64,000 nt of DNA from Bemisia tabaci (GCF_918797505.1 NC_092795.1:5117434-5181433), one strand, 5' to 3'. Shown: positions 12,370 to 23,746, numbered from the stretch's first letter. Notes: generated from the sequence alone by a model not told the origin. Numbers and translations: made by a program.

Positions 12370-12757
12370 AAACGGAGAATTTGCACATACAAATTTTATA
12401 GTTTCCTCTGAGAGTGCTTAATGAGCTGAGTTTGCAGTATTTTTCATTAGTTTTTACTGAAATGGGAAATTGGAGGAAAATGGATGTATTTATGCTGAAA
12501 GGAACTATGTGCATAGGATTTGTGTGCAACATAGTTCCTTTTAGCATGAATATGTCCAAATGTGCTGCCTCGTGACGTCATCTTGTGGCATTTTCCATTT
12601 AAACACATATATTTTGGCAAATTTGGTTATTTCGTCATATTTCCTCCAATAATTTTTCAATTGAGAAACCAAGGATATCCTCGTGCTCAGTTTTCCTGGC
12701 AGTTTCATTTCAAACATAGATTTTACAAAATTTCAGACACCTGCAAATTCTCCGTTT
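12370..12757. mobile_element. TIR element (AAACGGAGAATTTGCA ends), copy A with nested hairpin
   Basis: The ends are AAACGGAGAATTTGCA and its complement. A related copy lies at 51262-51586. The present copy carries an extra 78-bp palindrome at 12481-12558 that the other lacks. Confidence 0.7.
12481..12558. repeat. Short stem-loop repeat (GGAACTATGTGC type)
   Basis: The arms are TTTATGCTGAAAGGAACTAT and its near-complement around a short loop. The same stem occurs at 41148-41220 and, diverged, at about 52787-52918. Confidence 0.65.
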
Positions 12758-12869
12758 AACTGCACTGCAGATCAATAAATAGGTTATATTTTCTCCCGAA
12801 TTTTGGAGAACATTTAAAACGAAAAACTGATGATTCGAAAAAGTTCAACATCCTTCAACAATTGTGTTT

Positions 12870-14075
12870 CACCGTTTATTAACACAATAAAAATAATACA
12901 AACTTACAGTGATTAGAATCTACAACAAAAAGCAATAACAACATTTCTGTCACAGAGTTCAGAGGGAAGACAAGTCTGCTCAAACTTATTAGCCATGATT
13001 CCTGAAAAATTTTGAGTGAGGAGAAACATTCCGCAATTTGTTTTTAAAACTCTAAAGAAAGATTTTCTGGATGCAAAAAGAATGTCCCATGTCCGGTAGC
13101 ATTATCCAGCTTAGAATGAAAAGCTTTTCTTCCTTGGACAGAAAGCAGGAACTCATCATCTATATAATAATAAGAAGACTTGTCTTCAACAGAAATATTT
13201 TATCTCATCCTGCCTTTCACAAAAGAAGAGACTCAATATTTGTTCTCTTTGAACTCCAAAAAAGATGAAAGAAAAGTGGTCTCTGTAAAATTGGAAGGGG
13301 CAACTTACATTTCCTCTCTTAAAATTGGGGCAAATTTTAAAGAACATGAGATTTACAACTCGTGTAAGAGTAGCATAGAGAGGTCAACAACTTAATTTTC
13401 ACTTTCATGGATTTAAATACAATTTTTCATCTCTGACACAAAAAAACGTATCTCGTCTGCACTGTTTCAGTATTTCTACAAACATTTTGATTTTTCATGG
13501 GAGAATCATTGCACGCATTAGTCTGAAAATTTCGGAGTCTCGCTTTCCAAGGGTGGAAAAAAATGACTGGAAATTTCAGAAAAACTCATGTGACGGTTCT
13601 TCAATAAACTAAATAAAACGAGAGTGAGGAATACTGAGACAGCACGATCAAGTTGTGTTCCTCTGCACAGAGGACGATGAATTTAACAAATGCTTTTGTG
13701 TAAATGTATCCGGTCCGGTTGGGAGTGAAAGATAAATAATTATGAGAAAGAGAAGACCAGATTGAAAAAAAACAGAGAAAAAGCAGAAAATTCCTTAAAA
13801 TGTTTACATTGACCTGCGTAAGAATTCCTAGGTTGAAACTTCTGCTGGTTACTTACTCTGCTGAGATTTGTACTGCATATTCATGGATAAATAAGAAGAT
13901 GGAGTTCTAAGTGACGAATCAACAGATTGAAAAAAATTGGTTACAACTAATTATTTACATGAAGTGACTACGTGTAAGTAAGGTAGACCACATCCTTGAC
14001 CAGTTAAATCTTTCTTCTCCATGCTACTGATGTTATATGCAGCTAAGGTAAATTTTGAGACTAGCAGGAAAATAT
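12870..14075 (-). other. Probable MIC10 3' UTR / downstream flank
   Basis: This is AT-rich non-coding DNA beyond the MIC10 stop. A minus-strand AATAAA (TTTATT on the plus strand near 12875) is one possible poly(A) signal. Short plus-strand open frames here have no family resemblance. Confidence 0.3.
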
Positions 14076-14090
14076 TTACGCGTTGGCAAC
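14076..14090 (-). CDS. MIC10: MIC10 terminal exon (15 nt coding)
   Basis: A strong pyrimidine tract (TTTTCTTCTTTCAG) precedes GTT GCC AAC GCG TAA, which is in phase with exon 3 and adds only VANA and the stop. The acceptor is convincing, but the coding part is too short to prove without a transcript. Confidence 0.65.
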   Translation of the reverse strand, partial: VANA

Positions 14091-17000
14091 CTGAAAGAAG
14101 AAAACAAACAGAATGAATATTCTCTTGGATGAGGTAAATTTCTAGCAGAGACAAGAGACCCTCCGGAAGCATCTTGGCAGTGGTGGAAGCTTTTACTTTC
14201 GGGACTTCAACATTCTACTGTTGACCTACCTACATGGTTGATAGTTAAGAAGAATCCAGAGTTTGAATAGGGATAATTCAAGATTTGAGATAGCGCCACC
14301 AGTCACCACTGAGAATTTCACTTTCCTTCGACGATTACTGAAATAATATTGTTCAAATTACAAAAAGCAGATCCACAAGATATAGATTATTTTTTGGGCC
14401 AAAAATTTTGGCAATTAGAATTACAAGCGCAGAGAGAGTACGGCTGAAACTTTCAGCTCAGCGGCGGCGGCTGAGCGCAAAACGGAATCCCTCATGTTCC
14501 GTCTCTCTCTCTCTCCCATTGCCGCAATGGGAATCACTTTTTGCTATTGTTACGACTTTATTTTTGGGAATTTTAAAAAGATTTTTTTACTGAATGTTCC
14601 TCAAGTATGTTGCTATATCCCCTGGATCCCCAATCTTGAATAAGTATTACAGTTTTTAGTATTTTGGCAAATATATACGGCTATTCTGAGCAGTGCAACA
14701 TGGTGGCCAAATTGCAAAGTTCGAAGCCTGGATTCACCTTCAGAATGTGTTGGCAGTTTCGTTTTGCAAACAAGCGGAAGTTTGGGAAACTTGTTTGGCG
14801 CATGACGTCCCCCTAGGCTCATCATCTACCATGTAGGTAGGTCAACAGCTGAAATAAGAGTAATGACTTTTACTCCTTCGTAATTGTCCATTAGGAATTG
14901 TTGAATCTCCGAAAGTAAAAGCTTCCACCTATCGCCAAGAGGCCAGTGGAGGGTCTCTTGTTTCCGGTTTCTAGGTAGAAAATTGATGGTAATTGAAGCA
15001 TGGTTGCCATAATTTCTGTATCAACAAATTCCCAAACAATTTTAGCTATTCAGCAACCCTGCTTAAAAAGAGATATCGGAAAGAAAAATAAAAAAAATGG
15101 GAAGAAATCATTTTGATTCCATTTTTCTAACTTATCACTTGGATTACATTTTGCAATAAGGAACCACTATTTCTGGCTCATTTTAGAAACAACATATATG
15201 CCATTGATTTCCCTATGCAGATACGTGGTTTTATGGAAGAGTCAGAGATAGTGGTTCCTTATTGCAAGATGTAATCCACTTTTTCTTCAGAAAAAGCTAA
15301 AATGTGAGGAAAAGTTTTGAAATAATCTTACCTTTTGTCCCATTTTGGGCTTGAGGGTCTCATTCAAGTCTTTCTGACATTGGGCATATGCAAAGCCAAG
15401 ACCAAATCCAGTGCCCAGAATGAGTGGCCATCGTTTTGCTGCAATAAGAAATAAATAATAATGATAAGATGACAGGGCTGACTATGAATATTCTGGAGGA
15501 AATTTTCTTGGTTCTGGGAGTTTTCCAGCAGCCCGAGTGCAGATGACACAAGAATCACACTTCAGTTCCTCCTCTCACAGTGCAATAACAGCGATCCAAT
15601 ACTGTTCTTAGTGTAGAGAGGTGCCTGACTGAGATTATATTCCGCTCTTACTGCCTGATGTGCTTGAGTAAGAGAAAAATTGATGGCAGTCCATGGTTGG
15701 GACTCAGCGGGCTAATTATTGAAATTGATAGACAAAGAAGACATAGGGAGTACGGAGCAATTCTAATGGTTGAAATAGGTGGTTCTTATAGACTAAGGGA
15801 GAAAATGATGGACTAACTATTGGGTCTCTTGTAGGTTGCCGTTTATTAGTCTATTACCTACCTCGTTTGTCCATTGCAACCACCCGCTTCCAACAATAGG
15901 ATATCTTCATATACCTTTTGTTTTCTTTGTTCATAGCTTTGTCTATCAATTTCAATAATCAGCCTGCTGCAGGTCAGTTGTTGAATCGTTATCGAATGAC
16001 CTTGATTTGTATATACCATTGCGAAGATAGGGAGTTATCGATCGAACTCATTGGATGACGATTCAACCATCGACCCTGGATAGCATTTTCAGTTCACCAA
16101 TCTTGGCTTAACGCTCTCCCTCCCTGTCTTGTACCGATACATATCAATAGCCAAAGTGCAAAACCACACATTTCCATTGCAGTATTTGTAAATGTCCGCT
16201 CCTATTTAATTTTTTCAAAAAGAGGCAGGCCAATTTCATGGGTTGAAATTTTTACAGAATATTCTGCTACCTGGCTGAGGAGAAGAATCAAGGTTTTCAT
16301 GAAATTACATTTTCTGATTTTTCGATAAAAAAAATAAAAAATAAATGAATAAATAAATAAATAAAATAAAATAAAGTATGGTAGGGGGGCTACAACATCG
16401 CAAATGGAGATGCGTGGTTCCTCTTTTTGAGTATCAATATTAGAATTTTGTCATGCAATTTCTTCACTTTTCTGCCCCAAAAAAACATTAAAAGGGCTGA
16501 AATCAGTTAAAGTATTGGTCGATACAGAAATAATTGACTTTGTACTTTACCTTTACTTTTGTAGATCAACAGTGAAGCTACTAATCCCACAGCCAATCCT
16601 CCACCTGTAAACATGGACAAAATTTAGGGTACTAACTTTCAGGGTGCTAACCATGTCAAACCAGTAAAAATTAGATATGTTTCAAAAAACCACAGAATAA
16701 TTAGAGATTATTGAGCAGTTACATGGTAATGAGCTATCTAATTAATTTATAGAGATTATGTAAAAAAAAAATTGGCCTAATTTTGAAGTGAGACGGCAGA
16801 TCTACTGTTGTTGATTGTGCCATACAGTTTCAATTCAACAAGAACAAATAATGTCGAAATGAAGCTCATTCAGAATAATTAAGAGAGGGGACTGTGCTAT
16901 TCAATTAGCTCATTTAGAGAATGATAATCTTTCAAAAAATGTCTCAAGAATGCAGGATTTTGACACTTGCAGTTTGCACACTGAAGTGTTTCTGTCAAAT

Positions 17001-19205
17001 CGCAAATACGAGCGAATTGGCTTCCAGACTTTTGAAATCTGAGGAGTCTCCAACGTGGTGGTGAGGATGATAGAATTTTTAAAGCATGCTGAGCTGAGGA
17101 CCAGTTTAATGTCAATGAACGCATAGCTTCATATGACCAAACGTTTGACTCAGGACGGACTGGCCGGGGTGGCGATGGGGCGATCGCCCCACTTTCATCG
17201 GCCAAAAGGGGCCCCGGAGGGGCCCCTTTTGGCCGATTTGAAGGGCCGTATTTCGCCGTTTCGAAGAAGCGCCCGAGGGCTTTTTCGGTTCGTCCTCGAG
17301 AAAGGGCCCCGAGACTCCTGAGAGGACAGGACACTTTATTGCCGATTCGGAGAGCGCCCTGAAGGAGCTTTTTTATGCCGTATCTAAGGGCGTTGCATTT
17401 TGAGAGCCCTTTTTTCTGATTCGAATAAGTCCAAAGGGGTCCTTTTTTGTCATTTCGGAAGAGCCCTGAAGGACTCATTTATTGCCGATTCGAAGAAGAC
17501 TCGATGGAGCCTTTTTTTGCCGCTTCTAAGGACCTTAAAAGAGCCCCTTTATCTGATTCGAAGGAGTCCTTTTTTGCCGTTTCCAAGGGACCATTTATTG
17601 CCGATTTGAAGAGGCCTTGATGCGGTTTTATACCGCCTCTAAGGACCTTCAAGGCACCGGGCTCTTTATCGCCGATTCGACAAAAGGGTCCTTTTTGCCG
17701 GGGGCCCTTTGGTACTGATTCAGAGAGGCCTCGAGGGCGCATTTCTATGCAATTTTGAACTTTGGAGGCCCCTAGTAGGGAACCTTTCCTACCTTCCTCA
17801 AGGGATTTCGTAGGGGCCTTCGGCGATTTTTCCCCCCTTTAGCGAAATCCATAATGGGGGCTGTCCATATAATACGTAACGCAGTTTTTCCGATTTTTTT
17901 ACCCCCATCCCCCCTCCGTAACGCATCGTAACGCAAGCTCGAACCATCCCCCCCCTCAAAAAAAATAAATAAATACGTAACACAAGCCTCGCCCCTCCCC
18001 CCTATTTTGGTCAGTTTTTTAAATTAACAAGGAAAAAAAAGGTCTTACGGCAAAAAAGAGTTACGTAACGTTGGGCTTGACCCCCCCTCCTCCCCCCTTA
18101 ATACGTTACGTATTGTATGGGCAGCCCCAATGACTTTTTTCTAATTCAAAAATTCCCGCGACATAAGGCCTCTTTTGACACATTTAAGACGCGCGTGCGA
18201 GTCGATTCCTTCAAATACCATAGGGCTACTTCACTCACTCACAAGGCTCGAGGCTTGTCTGGATCGCGAATGCCGCCGGCGCCACACAGTTGTCATTAGT
18301 GTATGGCTCGATATTACAAGACCGGTAAAGTGTGAAAAACCAATGGGAAAGTGAACAATCCGAGCGTCAAGACTTTTTCGTAAAACTGTGTTTCTATTTC
18401 CAGTTTAATTAACACAATAATTTTCAAAGTGTCAGATTTTTGTCAATTTTTTGTTTGTATTTTTATTTTCATTCTTATTTTTATTTCGATGGCTAAATTC
18501 TGAAAACACGTATCTCGGAATCCGCATCATTAACTCATGAACCCTGAGACTCATAAGGATACACGCAAAACATGAGCATCCTTACGAGTCTCAGGGTTCA
18601 TGATGCGGATTCCGAGTTACGTGTTTTCAGAATTTAACCATCGATTTATTCATTCATTACGCGTCATTTAACTAGTAAACGGCACTGATTTTTCTATGAG
18701 CAGAGCGAAGAAAGGATCCAATAAAACGTTCAAAAAAAATTAAGACAGTTGTCAATTTTGGCGGCTAAAAAGTACATTTAAAAAAAACAAACGAACAAAA
18801 AAATCCGAACTGTGTTTTTCAGAATGTGTTCTTTTTAGACTGTCACTATTACTATTCTACTTGATTCTATGTATCTTCTGTATACTAATTTAGCTTTGGC
18901 ACAATTTTTCGTTGGAAGAGGAAAATAAAAGTTGAATTCCAAGTATACAACGGATTCTCATTTTTTCATCCAGTTTAAGAAAATATACTAAGTTTTGCAT
19001 TTCTGGTCTCTTTTTGGATAATGTTTCAAAAATAATATTAAAGAATAGGGTCTAAAATAGCTGACTTATCCACTGACACTATTCAGTTCAGAGTTACAAA
19101 AGACGATTAGAGCTTACCCATTTTGACCATTCCGTTGTAGATACATTTGTCCCATTGCTTGCCGAGCTCTTCTTCAGACAGCACAGGATGAGCAGGTTTT
19201 GCCAT
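14076..19205 (-). CDS. MIC10: MIC10 (MINOS1), MICOS complex subunit, 4 exons
   Basis: MIC10 is a small inner mitochondrial membrane hairpin protein that oligomerises to bend membranes at crista junctions. Coding exons on the minus strand are 19205-19118, 16604-16551, 15438-15332 and 14090-14076, giving 87 residues plus stop, close to the 78 of the human protein. All junctions are GT-AG and phases match (1, 1, 0). The N-terminus has the family signature EEELGKQWDKCIYNGMVKMG (11-30). Segment 1 (about 30-44) is glycine-rich with a GxxxG-like spacing. A basic loop KSKAKR (45-50) follows. Segment 2 holds the diagnostic GTGFGLG run (56-62), followed by FAYAQCQKDL. No cleavable presequence is seen, as usual for the family. 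The loop is about two residues longer than in human. The last residues VANA come from a 15-nt exon. Each intron holds repeats, notably an inverted-repeat element between exons 3 and 4. Confidence 0.9.
14151..14961. mobile_element. Inverted-repeat element in MIC10 intron 3
   Basis: The left arm begins ACAAGAGACCCTCC and holds GTGGAAGCTTTTACTTTCGG and GTTGACCTACCTACATGGT. All three recur in complement at 14825-14961. The arms are roughly 90 to 135 bases and the interior is unique. No transposase is seen. Confidence 0.6.
15140..15278. mobile_element. 139-bp snap-back MITE, copy 1
   Basis: It is almost wholly palindromic. Ends are TGGATTACATTTTGCAATAA and complement, followed by GGAACCACTAT. It has the same 139-bp length as the copy at 59193-59331. 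It lies in MIC10 intron 3. Confidence 0.75.
15332..15438 (-). CDS. MIC10: MIC10 exon 3
   Basis: This 107-nt exon follows TTGCAG and ends CAAAAG|GTAAGA. It codes for KRWPLILGTGFGLGFAYAQC and the polar tail to MGQK. If the donor is not used the frame stays open into the intron, which would give a different C-terminus. Confidence 0.9.
15705..15969. mobile_element. MITE (CAGCGGGCTAATTATTGA ends), copy 1
   Basis: The TIR is CAGCGGGCTAATTATTGAAA with its complement at the right end, and AATTGATAGACAAAG follows inside. Related copies are at 48829-49090 and 53984-54259. It lies in MIC10 intron 2. Confidence 0.7.
16141..16432. mobile_element. MITE of the ATATCAATGGCCAAAGTG family, copy 2
   Basis: The left end is ATATCAATAGCCAAAGTGCA. 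The right part reads CAAATGGAGATGCGTGGTTC, the complement of the family's left interior. It lies in MIC10 intron 2. Confidence 0.6.
16551..16604 (-). CDS. MIC10: MIC10 exon 2
   Basis: This 54-nt exon follows TTTACAG and ends AAAG|GTAAAG. It codes for the first glycine-rich membrane segment (GGGLAVGLVASLLIY) and the start of the basic loop. Confidence 0.88.
17160..17780. repeat. Degenerate GC-rich tandem repeat
   Basis: Variants of GCCGATTCGAAGAAG, GGAGCCTTTTTTGCCG and TCTAAGGACCTT alternate about every 35 to 45 bases. Open frames on both strands here (including the N-terminal half of a 193-codon minus frame) come from the repeat. It lies in MIC10 intron 1. Confidence 0.6.
17854..18130. mobile_element. 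MITE with TACGTAACG-type ends
   Basis: The ends GGGGCTGTCCATATAATACG and GGGGCTGCCCATACAATACG (in complement) lead into ACGTAACG. Elements with GGGCTGTCCATAAATTACGT-like ends are widespread in insect genomes, as I recall. The interior is rich in C-tracts. Confidence 0.7.
18487..18643. repeat. Near-perfect 157-bp palindrome
   Basis: The arms begin CGATGGCTAAATTCTGAAAA and match in complement to the end at 18643, with a short loop near 18567. It lies in MIC10 intron 1. It is probably a foldback MITE. Confidence 0.75.
19118..19205 (-). CDS. MIC10: MIC10 exon 1
   Basis: This exon codes for residues 1-29 plus the first base of Gly30. It starts at ATG 19205 (CACAATGG) and ends ATGG|GTAAGC. It holds the conserved ELGKQWDKC segment. 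Confidence 0.9.
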
Positions 19206-19390
19206 TGTGGGAGTAAATTGTCGGTGATGAAAGTCACTAAAAAATTTGGGACTTAGATTTGGAAAATTACAAAGTACACAAAGACTTAACCTTTAAATAG
19301 GCACACCGGTTTATAGTGATCACCGAATATCTTTGGTTATCACCGACAAATAAAGAAAACTGATTGGCCATTGGCTGTCACCACCCGAGC
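19206..19390 (-). promoter_or_regulatory. Candidate MIC10 promoter with paired CCAAT boxes
   Basis: Two CCAAT motifs in the gene's orientation lie at 19362-19366 and 19370-19374, about 160 bases upstream of the ATG (GCCAATGGCCAATCA on the minus strand). Paired CCAAT boxes are common at housekeeping promoters. No TATA box is evident. The transcription start is not known. Confidence 0.35.
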
Positions 19391-19504
19391 GGGGCATCAA
19401 ACCGGGAAATTTAAAAACGCGGTGCTTTTAACCTTGGATGCCTAATATTCTTTCAACGCTAACTCGGGATTTGGGTCAAACGACCCATATTCAAGGTGAT
19501 TTCA

Positions 19505-20205
19505 AGCTGCGTAACTGCGGCGCAGGGCCGGATTAAGGGGGTGGCCACATGGGCCGCGGCGTGAAACGCTCAGTGCCTACAAGACTACATGAATACTTCA
19601 CGCATTGCGCCAAACACAGTGTGGTCAGCGCGGCACGGCGCACAGTGGATCGAGTCAATTAGAGAGGTCGGACATGAAACTTTTGACTAAAACAGCAAAT
19701 TTTGATATTTATTTCGTCGTATTTTCAAATTTAAGGGGTGGTTCCGATAGAAAATTTCACGAGAAAACCACTGAAACCACTTTTAAAACCTGAAAATTTT
19801 GTATAGACAGAATTATAAACTTTTAAAGTCTCCAAATTTTGTCCGACCTCTCCCATTGACTCGATCCATCGTGCGGCGGCGTAAGTTAAAATTATTAAAC
19901 TACATTATTATGTTTGTTCTTTCTTAATTTTTTAGTTCATTTCTTACAAATGAAAGGCCTTGTCCCCACAGAGATAGGTTTACGGAACTGAAATTTCGCG
20001 CGAAGTTCCGTGAACTTTTGCTAGTAGTGTTGACAGGGCTTACGCAAAAAATGTGTCCAACACGAATGAACGCGTCTTATTATGCACCCTTCTCCCTCCG
20101 GCACGTTCACTTGATGGTTTTTATTGATGTTTCAACATGAATGAGAAGAGGGCAGCAAAATACAGGCGGCCCATGGGCGGCAGGTAGGTAAATCCGGGGT
20201 GCCAG
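19505..20205. repeat. Dispersed repeat, copy A (interrupted)
   Basis: It shares several blocks, in opposite orientation, with 37830-38395: GTGTCCAACACGA, GAACTTTTGCTAG, GGCACGTTCA and AAAACCATCAA-type strings. A separate MITE (19644-19869) is inserted within it. Confidence 0.6.
19644..19869. mobile_element. MITE (GTGGATCGAGTCAAT ends), copy 1
   Basis: Left GTGGATCGAGTCAATTAGAG and right (complement) ATGGATCGAGTCAATGGGAG lead into AGGTCGGACA. A second copy is at 44066-44283 with the interior in the other direction. Confidence 0.75.
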
Positions 20206-20629
20206 GATTCGGGATTTGCCAAAAAATTTCCTATTTTACATTTCCTATCCAGAGGACGAGACGTCATTTGGGACGTCACTGAACATTTGAAGCCTAATTT
20301 TGCAAGATTACACATAACTTAATTTTATTAAAACTCACTGATTGCTTGTGAATGGCTTCCCTTGGTGTCCCCTCGTGAATCCAGAGTTTTTGGCGAACAA
20401 GGTGCAGTCATATTTTAATAATATTTTCATTAGCCCTTAGATGCTGAAGCCCGGTCAAATTGATAGGAGACTTGTTTAAAAAACTAGCCACGCGAGTTGT
20501 GGGGGACCGTGGTTCGTAGGTATACGAGCCGTAGATGTGGGTTTGTAAATATTTGTGCATTCAAAAAAGAATCAAACCTCAAATTGAAAAAAGAAGAAAA
20601 AATTAAGGAACAACAGAGTCGAGACGTAA

Positions 20630-21070
20630 TCAGGCATTTTAAATTTTTCTCTCGAATCTGAGCGACACCTCACTGGCAGCCTAGAAAGGAGCATTGCGAG
20701 TTCACGCATAGCGCCATCGCGCCTTCAATTTTGAAGATGCAAGACAGACATCCATTATGTACGAATAGTTGTATCTCTGCGCCGTCATCAACGCGCCTCT
20801 TTTTACTTTGCTCTATTTCCATACTGTGTTCGTTTCGGTTTGTCTTTTTCGTGTTTTTAGCGGTGCTTTAAAGCCTGTATGAGCAACACAGCCGAAAATA
20901 GGAGAGCCGTAATAATGGAGCTTCGTTTCCTAACTTTTCTCACCGCACTGGCAGCATAAAGCGGAGCCGCGGAGCATTGCGAGTTCACGACTCACGCCAT
21001 CGCGTCCTACATTTTCCATGTGCAATGTGGACATCTATCTTGCGAGAATAGTTGTATCGAGTTTACTCTT
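20630..21070 (+). repeat. Two diverged units of the 278-bp satellite family
   Basis: Both units carry GAGCATTGCGAGTTCACG, CGCCATCGCG and GAATAGTTGTATC in the order seen in the 47.3-kb array. They are more diverged than that array. Confidence 0.65.
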
Positions 21071-21856
21071 TAGATGTCTCTTACTATTGAATTTCGAAAT
21101 AAATTAAGGTTAAGTTTGCCCGAGATATGCTATGATATGTCCAAATCAATAGTCATTTTGAAAAGGAAGAAATATGTTTAAAGGTCTCTTAAGAGGTCTA
21201 TAAAGTGTGCGTATATCGAACCGGCTATCGCTTCTACGGGATTTACACATAGAGATTGAAGGAGGGGGATGATAAAGCGCCTGTATGTCAACAAAAAGGT
21301 GACAATTTCACAGAGAAGTGTTTACGCTTCAGAACGTAGTTCTTGGACCTCTGTTCACCACTATACGTAAAAGCACCTCTCCTTACTCCTAACTCTCTTT
21401 TTCCGTTAATTTAAGAAATTTTCCGCATATATTCTCGGTCGTAATTTTTTTTCTCTCCTTATTTTGCTATCCGTCAGAGGTGGCGCGTTTTTTGCGCGCC
21501 AAGAGGGCGTATCTGCCAATGGCAGATTGGCCTTATGGCCAGTCCGAGCCTGGCGGACCCACGACAAGATGCCCGGTATTCCGCCACGAATTTCTTTCCC
21601 TTGACTCCCCAAGGGTTCTAGCCTGGCTCGTTTAATCCAATTTTTTTATTCTTAATTTATTTTATTTTATTTATGTTAATTTACATTATGTATTCATTCA
21701 TTTTTTATCTTCTTTTATTCAATTTCATTCATTTATTTTTCTTCGTTTCATAACTATGTATTTTTTTTATTTGATTAATTCATTTAATGAAGACGCAAGC
21801 CTCCGGAGCTCCACGGCAGCGGGGCTCGGGCGATCAGGGGGTTAAGTAACGTCGCG

Positions 21857-22171
21857 CCATTTTTTCAGCTACTCGTCATTTTTCTCCAATTTTGTGATCC
21901 CAATTCTGTTGTCAGGAGACTAAAGCACTCACTCACCAATTTTAACAAAGCAATTCAACGTAATAAAGGCGTGGTTTTTTTTAGAGAGAAAATATCGCAT
22001 TCGAGTGCAGTTTCGATATCAGTATCGAATGTGATGTTTTCTCTCTAAAAAACCCACGCCTTTATTACGTTGAATTGCTTTGTTAAAATTGGTAAGTGAG
22101 TGCTTTAGTCTCCTGACAACAGAATTGCGATCTCAAAATTGGAGCAAAATGACGAGTAGCTGAAAAAATGG
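21857..22171. repeat. 315-bp near-perfect palindrome
   Basis: The arms start CCATTTTTTCAGCTACTCGT and return in complement at 22151-22171. The centre near 22014 is an ATCGAAACTG / CAGTATCGAAT turn. Most positions pair. It is a foldback element with no coding capacity. Confidence 0.75.
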
Positions 22172-22370
22172 AATCAATTGATGCGATATATCGCATGCCG
22201 TTCTGACACAAAATATGGCGTCCATCGAATCATCTTAATCTTTTTCTTCTATGGATCTGCCAGAAGAGATGGCATTTTGGGCACGGATTGGGGAGCTTTC
22301 CATTTAAGCCACTTCCCATGGGAGGCACTTCTCAGGAGAATTATTCCCCTGCCTAAAACAGTTTGATTGA

Positions 22371-22576
22371 AATTGAGGACACCGCAACCAAGAGCAGCCT
22401 ATAACTGGAAACCTGACTTAACTCGGGAAAAAAAAGGTTTTTCGACCTCGAGCCGTTACCTATCTATATTCTATCACTACCACAGCATAGTCCAGAGTAC
22501 GTAGAATCCGAAAAGCAGATGGGCGTAATAACGACCTATACGCCTATAGGCTCTTCTTGGTGCGGTGTCCTCAATT
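22371..22576. mobile_element. Short TIR element (AATTGAGGACACCGCA ends)
   Basis: Left AATTGAGGACACCGCAACCA and right (complement) AATTGAGGACACCGCACCAA continue to AGAGC/AGCCTATA. The interior is unique. Confidence 0.65.
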
Positions 22577-22593
22577 CCCATGAGAAATGTTTA

Positions 22594-22690
22594 GCAGGAA
22601 GTGATACAACTATTCATACTTGGTGGATGTTCGCGTTGCGTACGCAAAATTGAAGGCGGAATAGCGCGAGATGAATCTCGCTGAACAATT
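22594..22690 (-). repeat. Partial satellite unit, inverted
   Basis: In complement this reads TCTCGCGCTATTCCGCC, then CAATTTTGCG and GAATAGTTGTATCAC, matching the 278-bp unit in reverse orientation to the 20.6-kb pair. Confidence 0.55.
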
Positions 22691-22778
22691 TCAGTTACAT
22701 GTAAAGGAATACTTCAATCAAATGTGGTTACAGTTCTCTCATCGTCAGCATTGAGAATAATGCGATTTTGTAAACATT

Positions 22779-23746
22779 CCCTGGTAAAAATTGGCAGTTG
22801 AATCTGTGTTCCAAAATACCATAGATCTACAGCCGGCTGTAAGATTTCCAATAGCTTCTACAGCCAACAACACAATTTCTTATAGCCTTTTGTAGCCGAT
22901 GGCGATTAAGCAACAGCAAGGCGATAAAGTGTATGCTAATCGTTACTAATTACGGATGCTAGGACTTAGTGAGTTTTTGGACTACTGCTCTCTGTTTGAG
23001 CCGTAGTATCTTGATTTATTTTGCCAGGAAAGCTCCGTACTTTTCATGGATGCCTCCCATTCCTAATATATTAGAGCGCCTTCAATTTCGTATGATACTG
23101 TGCAACACCTCAGGTGTGAAATAGTTGCTTCAAGCGCCGTGACACGCTGCGGCGCGGCAGGCGGGCAGCCAGCGCGATACGCGCACTGGCGCCTACAAAC
23201 CTAACAGGGATACTTCACGCGTTGCGCAATGCGTGAAGTATCCCAGTTAGGTTTGTAGGCGCCAGTGCGTCGCCGCTCCGCTTTAAGTTAGGCTCTAATA
23301 TTTAATCTGGTAGAGTCAGCGATGTTCAACTCATGAGTTTGAAATGTTTGCACATCCTGTAGATATGGATTATTCTCATTTTAATTTATGAAAAAAATTA
23401 TGTATTAAAGGAAAATATAACGTGTGTTTTGTAAATATTAAGGTGGTTCCGTATCAAATTCAACGATTTCCAAAGCATACGAATTTTTACACAATTTCTT
23501 ATAGCCTTTTATAATCGATAGCGAAAAAGCAACAGTCAGGCGAACAGGCGATAAAGTGTAAAACCCGGCGATAGGAACTATGGCCCGGCTGCATAATTTT
23601 TCATCGCTTCGTATATATAGCCCGGCCGTATGATTTTATCCGCATTCTACAGCCAGCTATATTATTTTCTGTATCCTTCTTTAGCCGGCTATAAGAATTC
23701 CTATGGTATTTTGAAACGCAGCTCTTATCGCCAATTTTGACCAGGG
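22779..23746. mobile_element. About 970-bp TIR element, copy A (CCCTGGTAAAAATTGGC ends)
   Basis: The TIR CCCTGGTAAAAATTGGCAGT is mirrored at the right as CCCTGGTCAAAATTGGCGAT. Subterminal TTCAAAATACCAT and CACAATTTCTTATAGCC also recur. The centre holds an 88-bp palindrome (23182-23269). A full second copy in opposite orientation is at 33784-34703. No transposase frame is seen. Confidence 0.8.
23182..23269. repeat. Core palindrome with GCGTGAAGTATCC arms
   Basis: The arms GCGCCTACAAACCTAACAGG / GATACTTCACGC return in complement. The same palindrome sits at the centre of copy B (34233-34307). Related single arms recur in tandem at 38.1-38.4 kb. Confidence 0.75.

Noticed and set aside
16897..17478. 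193-codon minus-strand open frame as a gene
   Set aside because: Its N-terminal half is translated degenerate tandem repeat, and the rest has no recognisable fold. It lies in a MIC10 intron.
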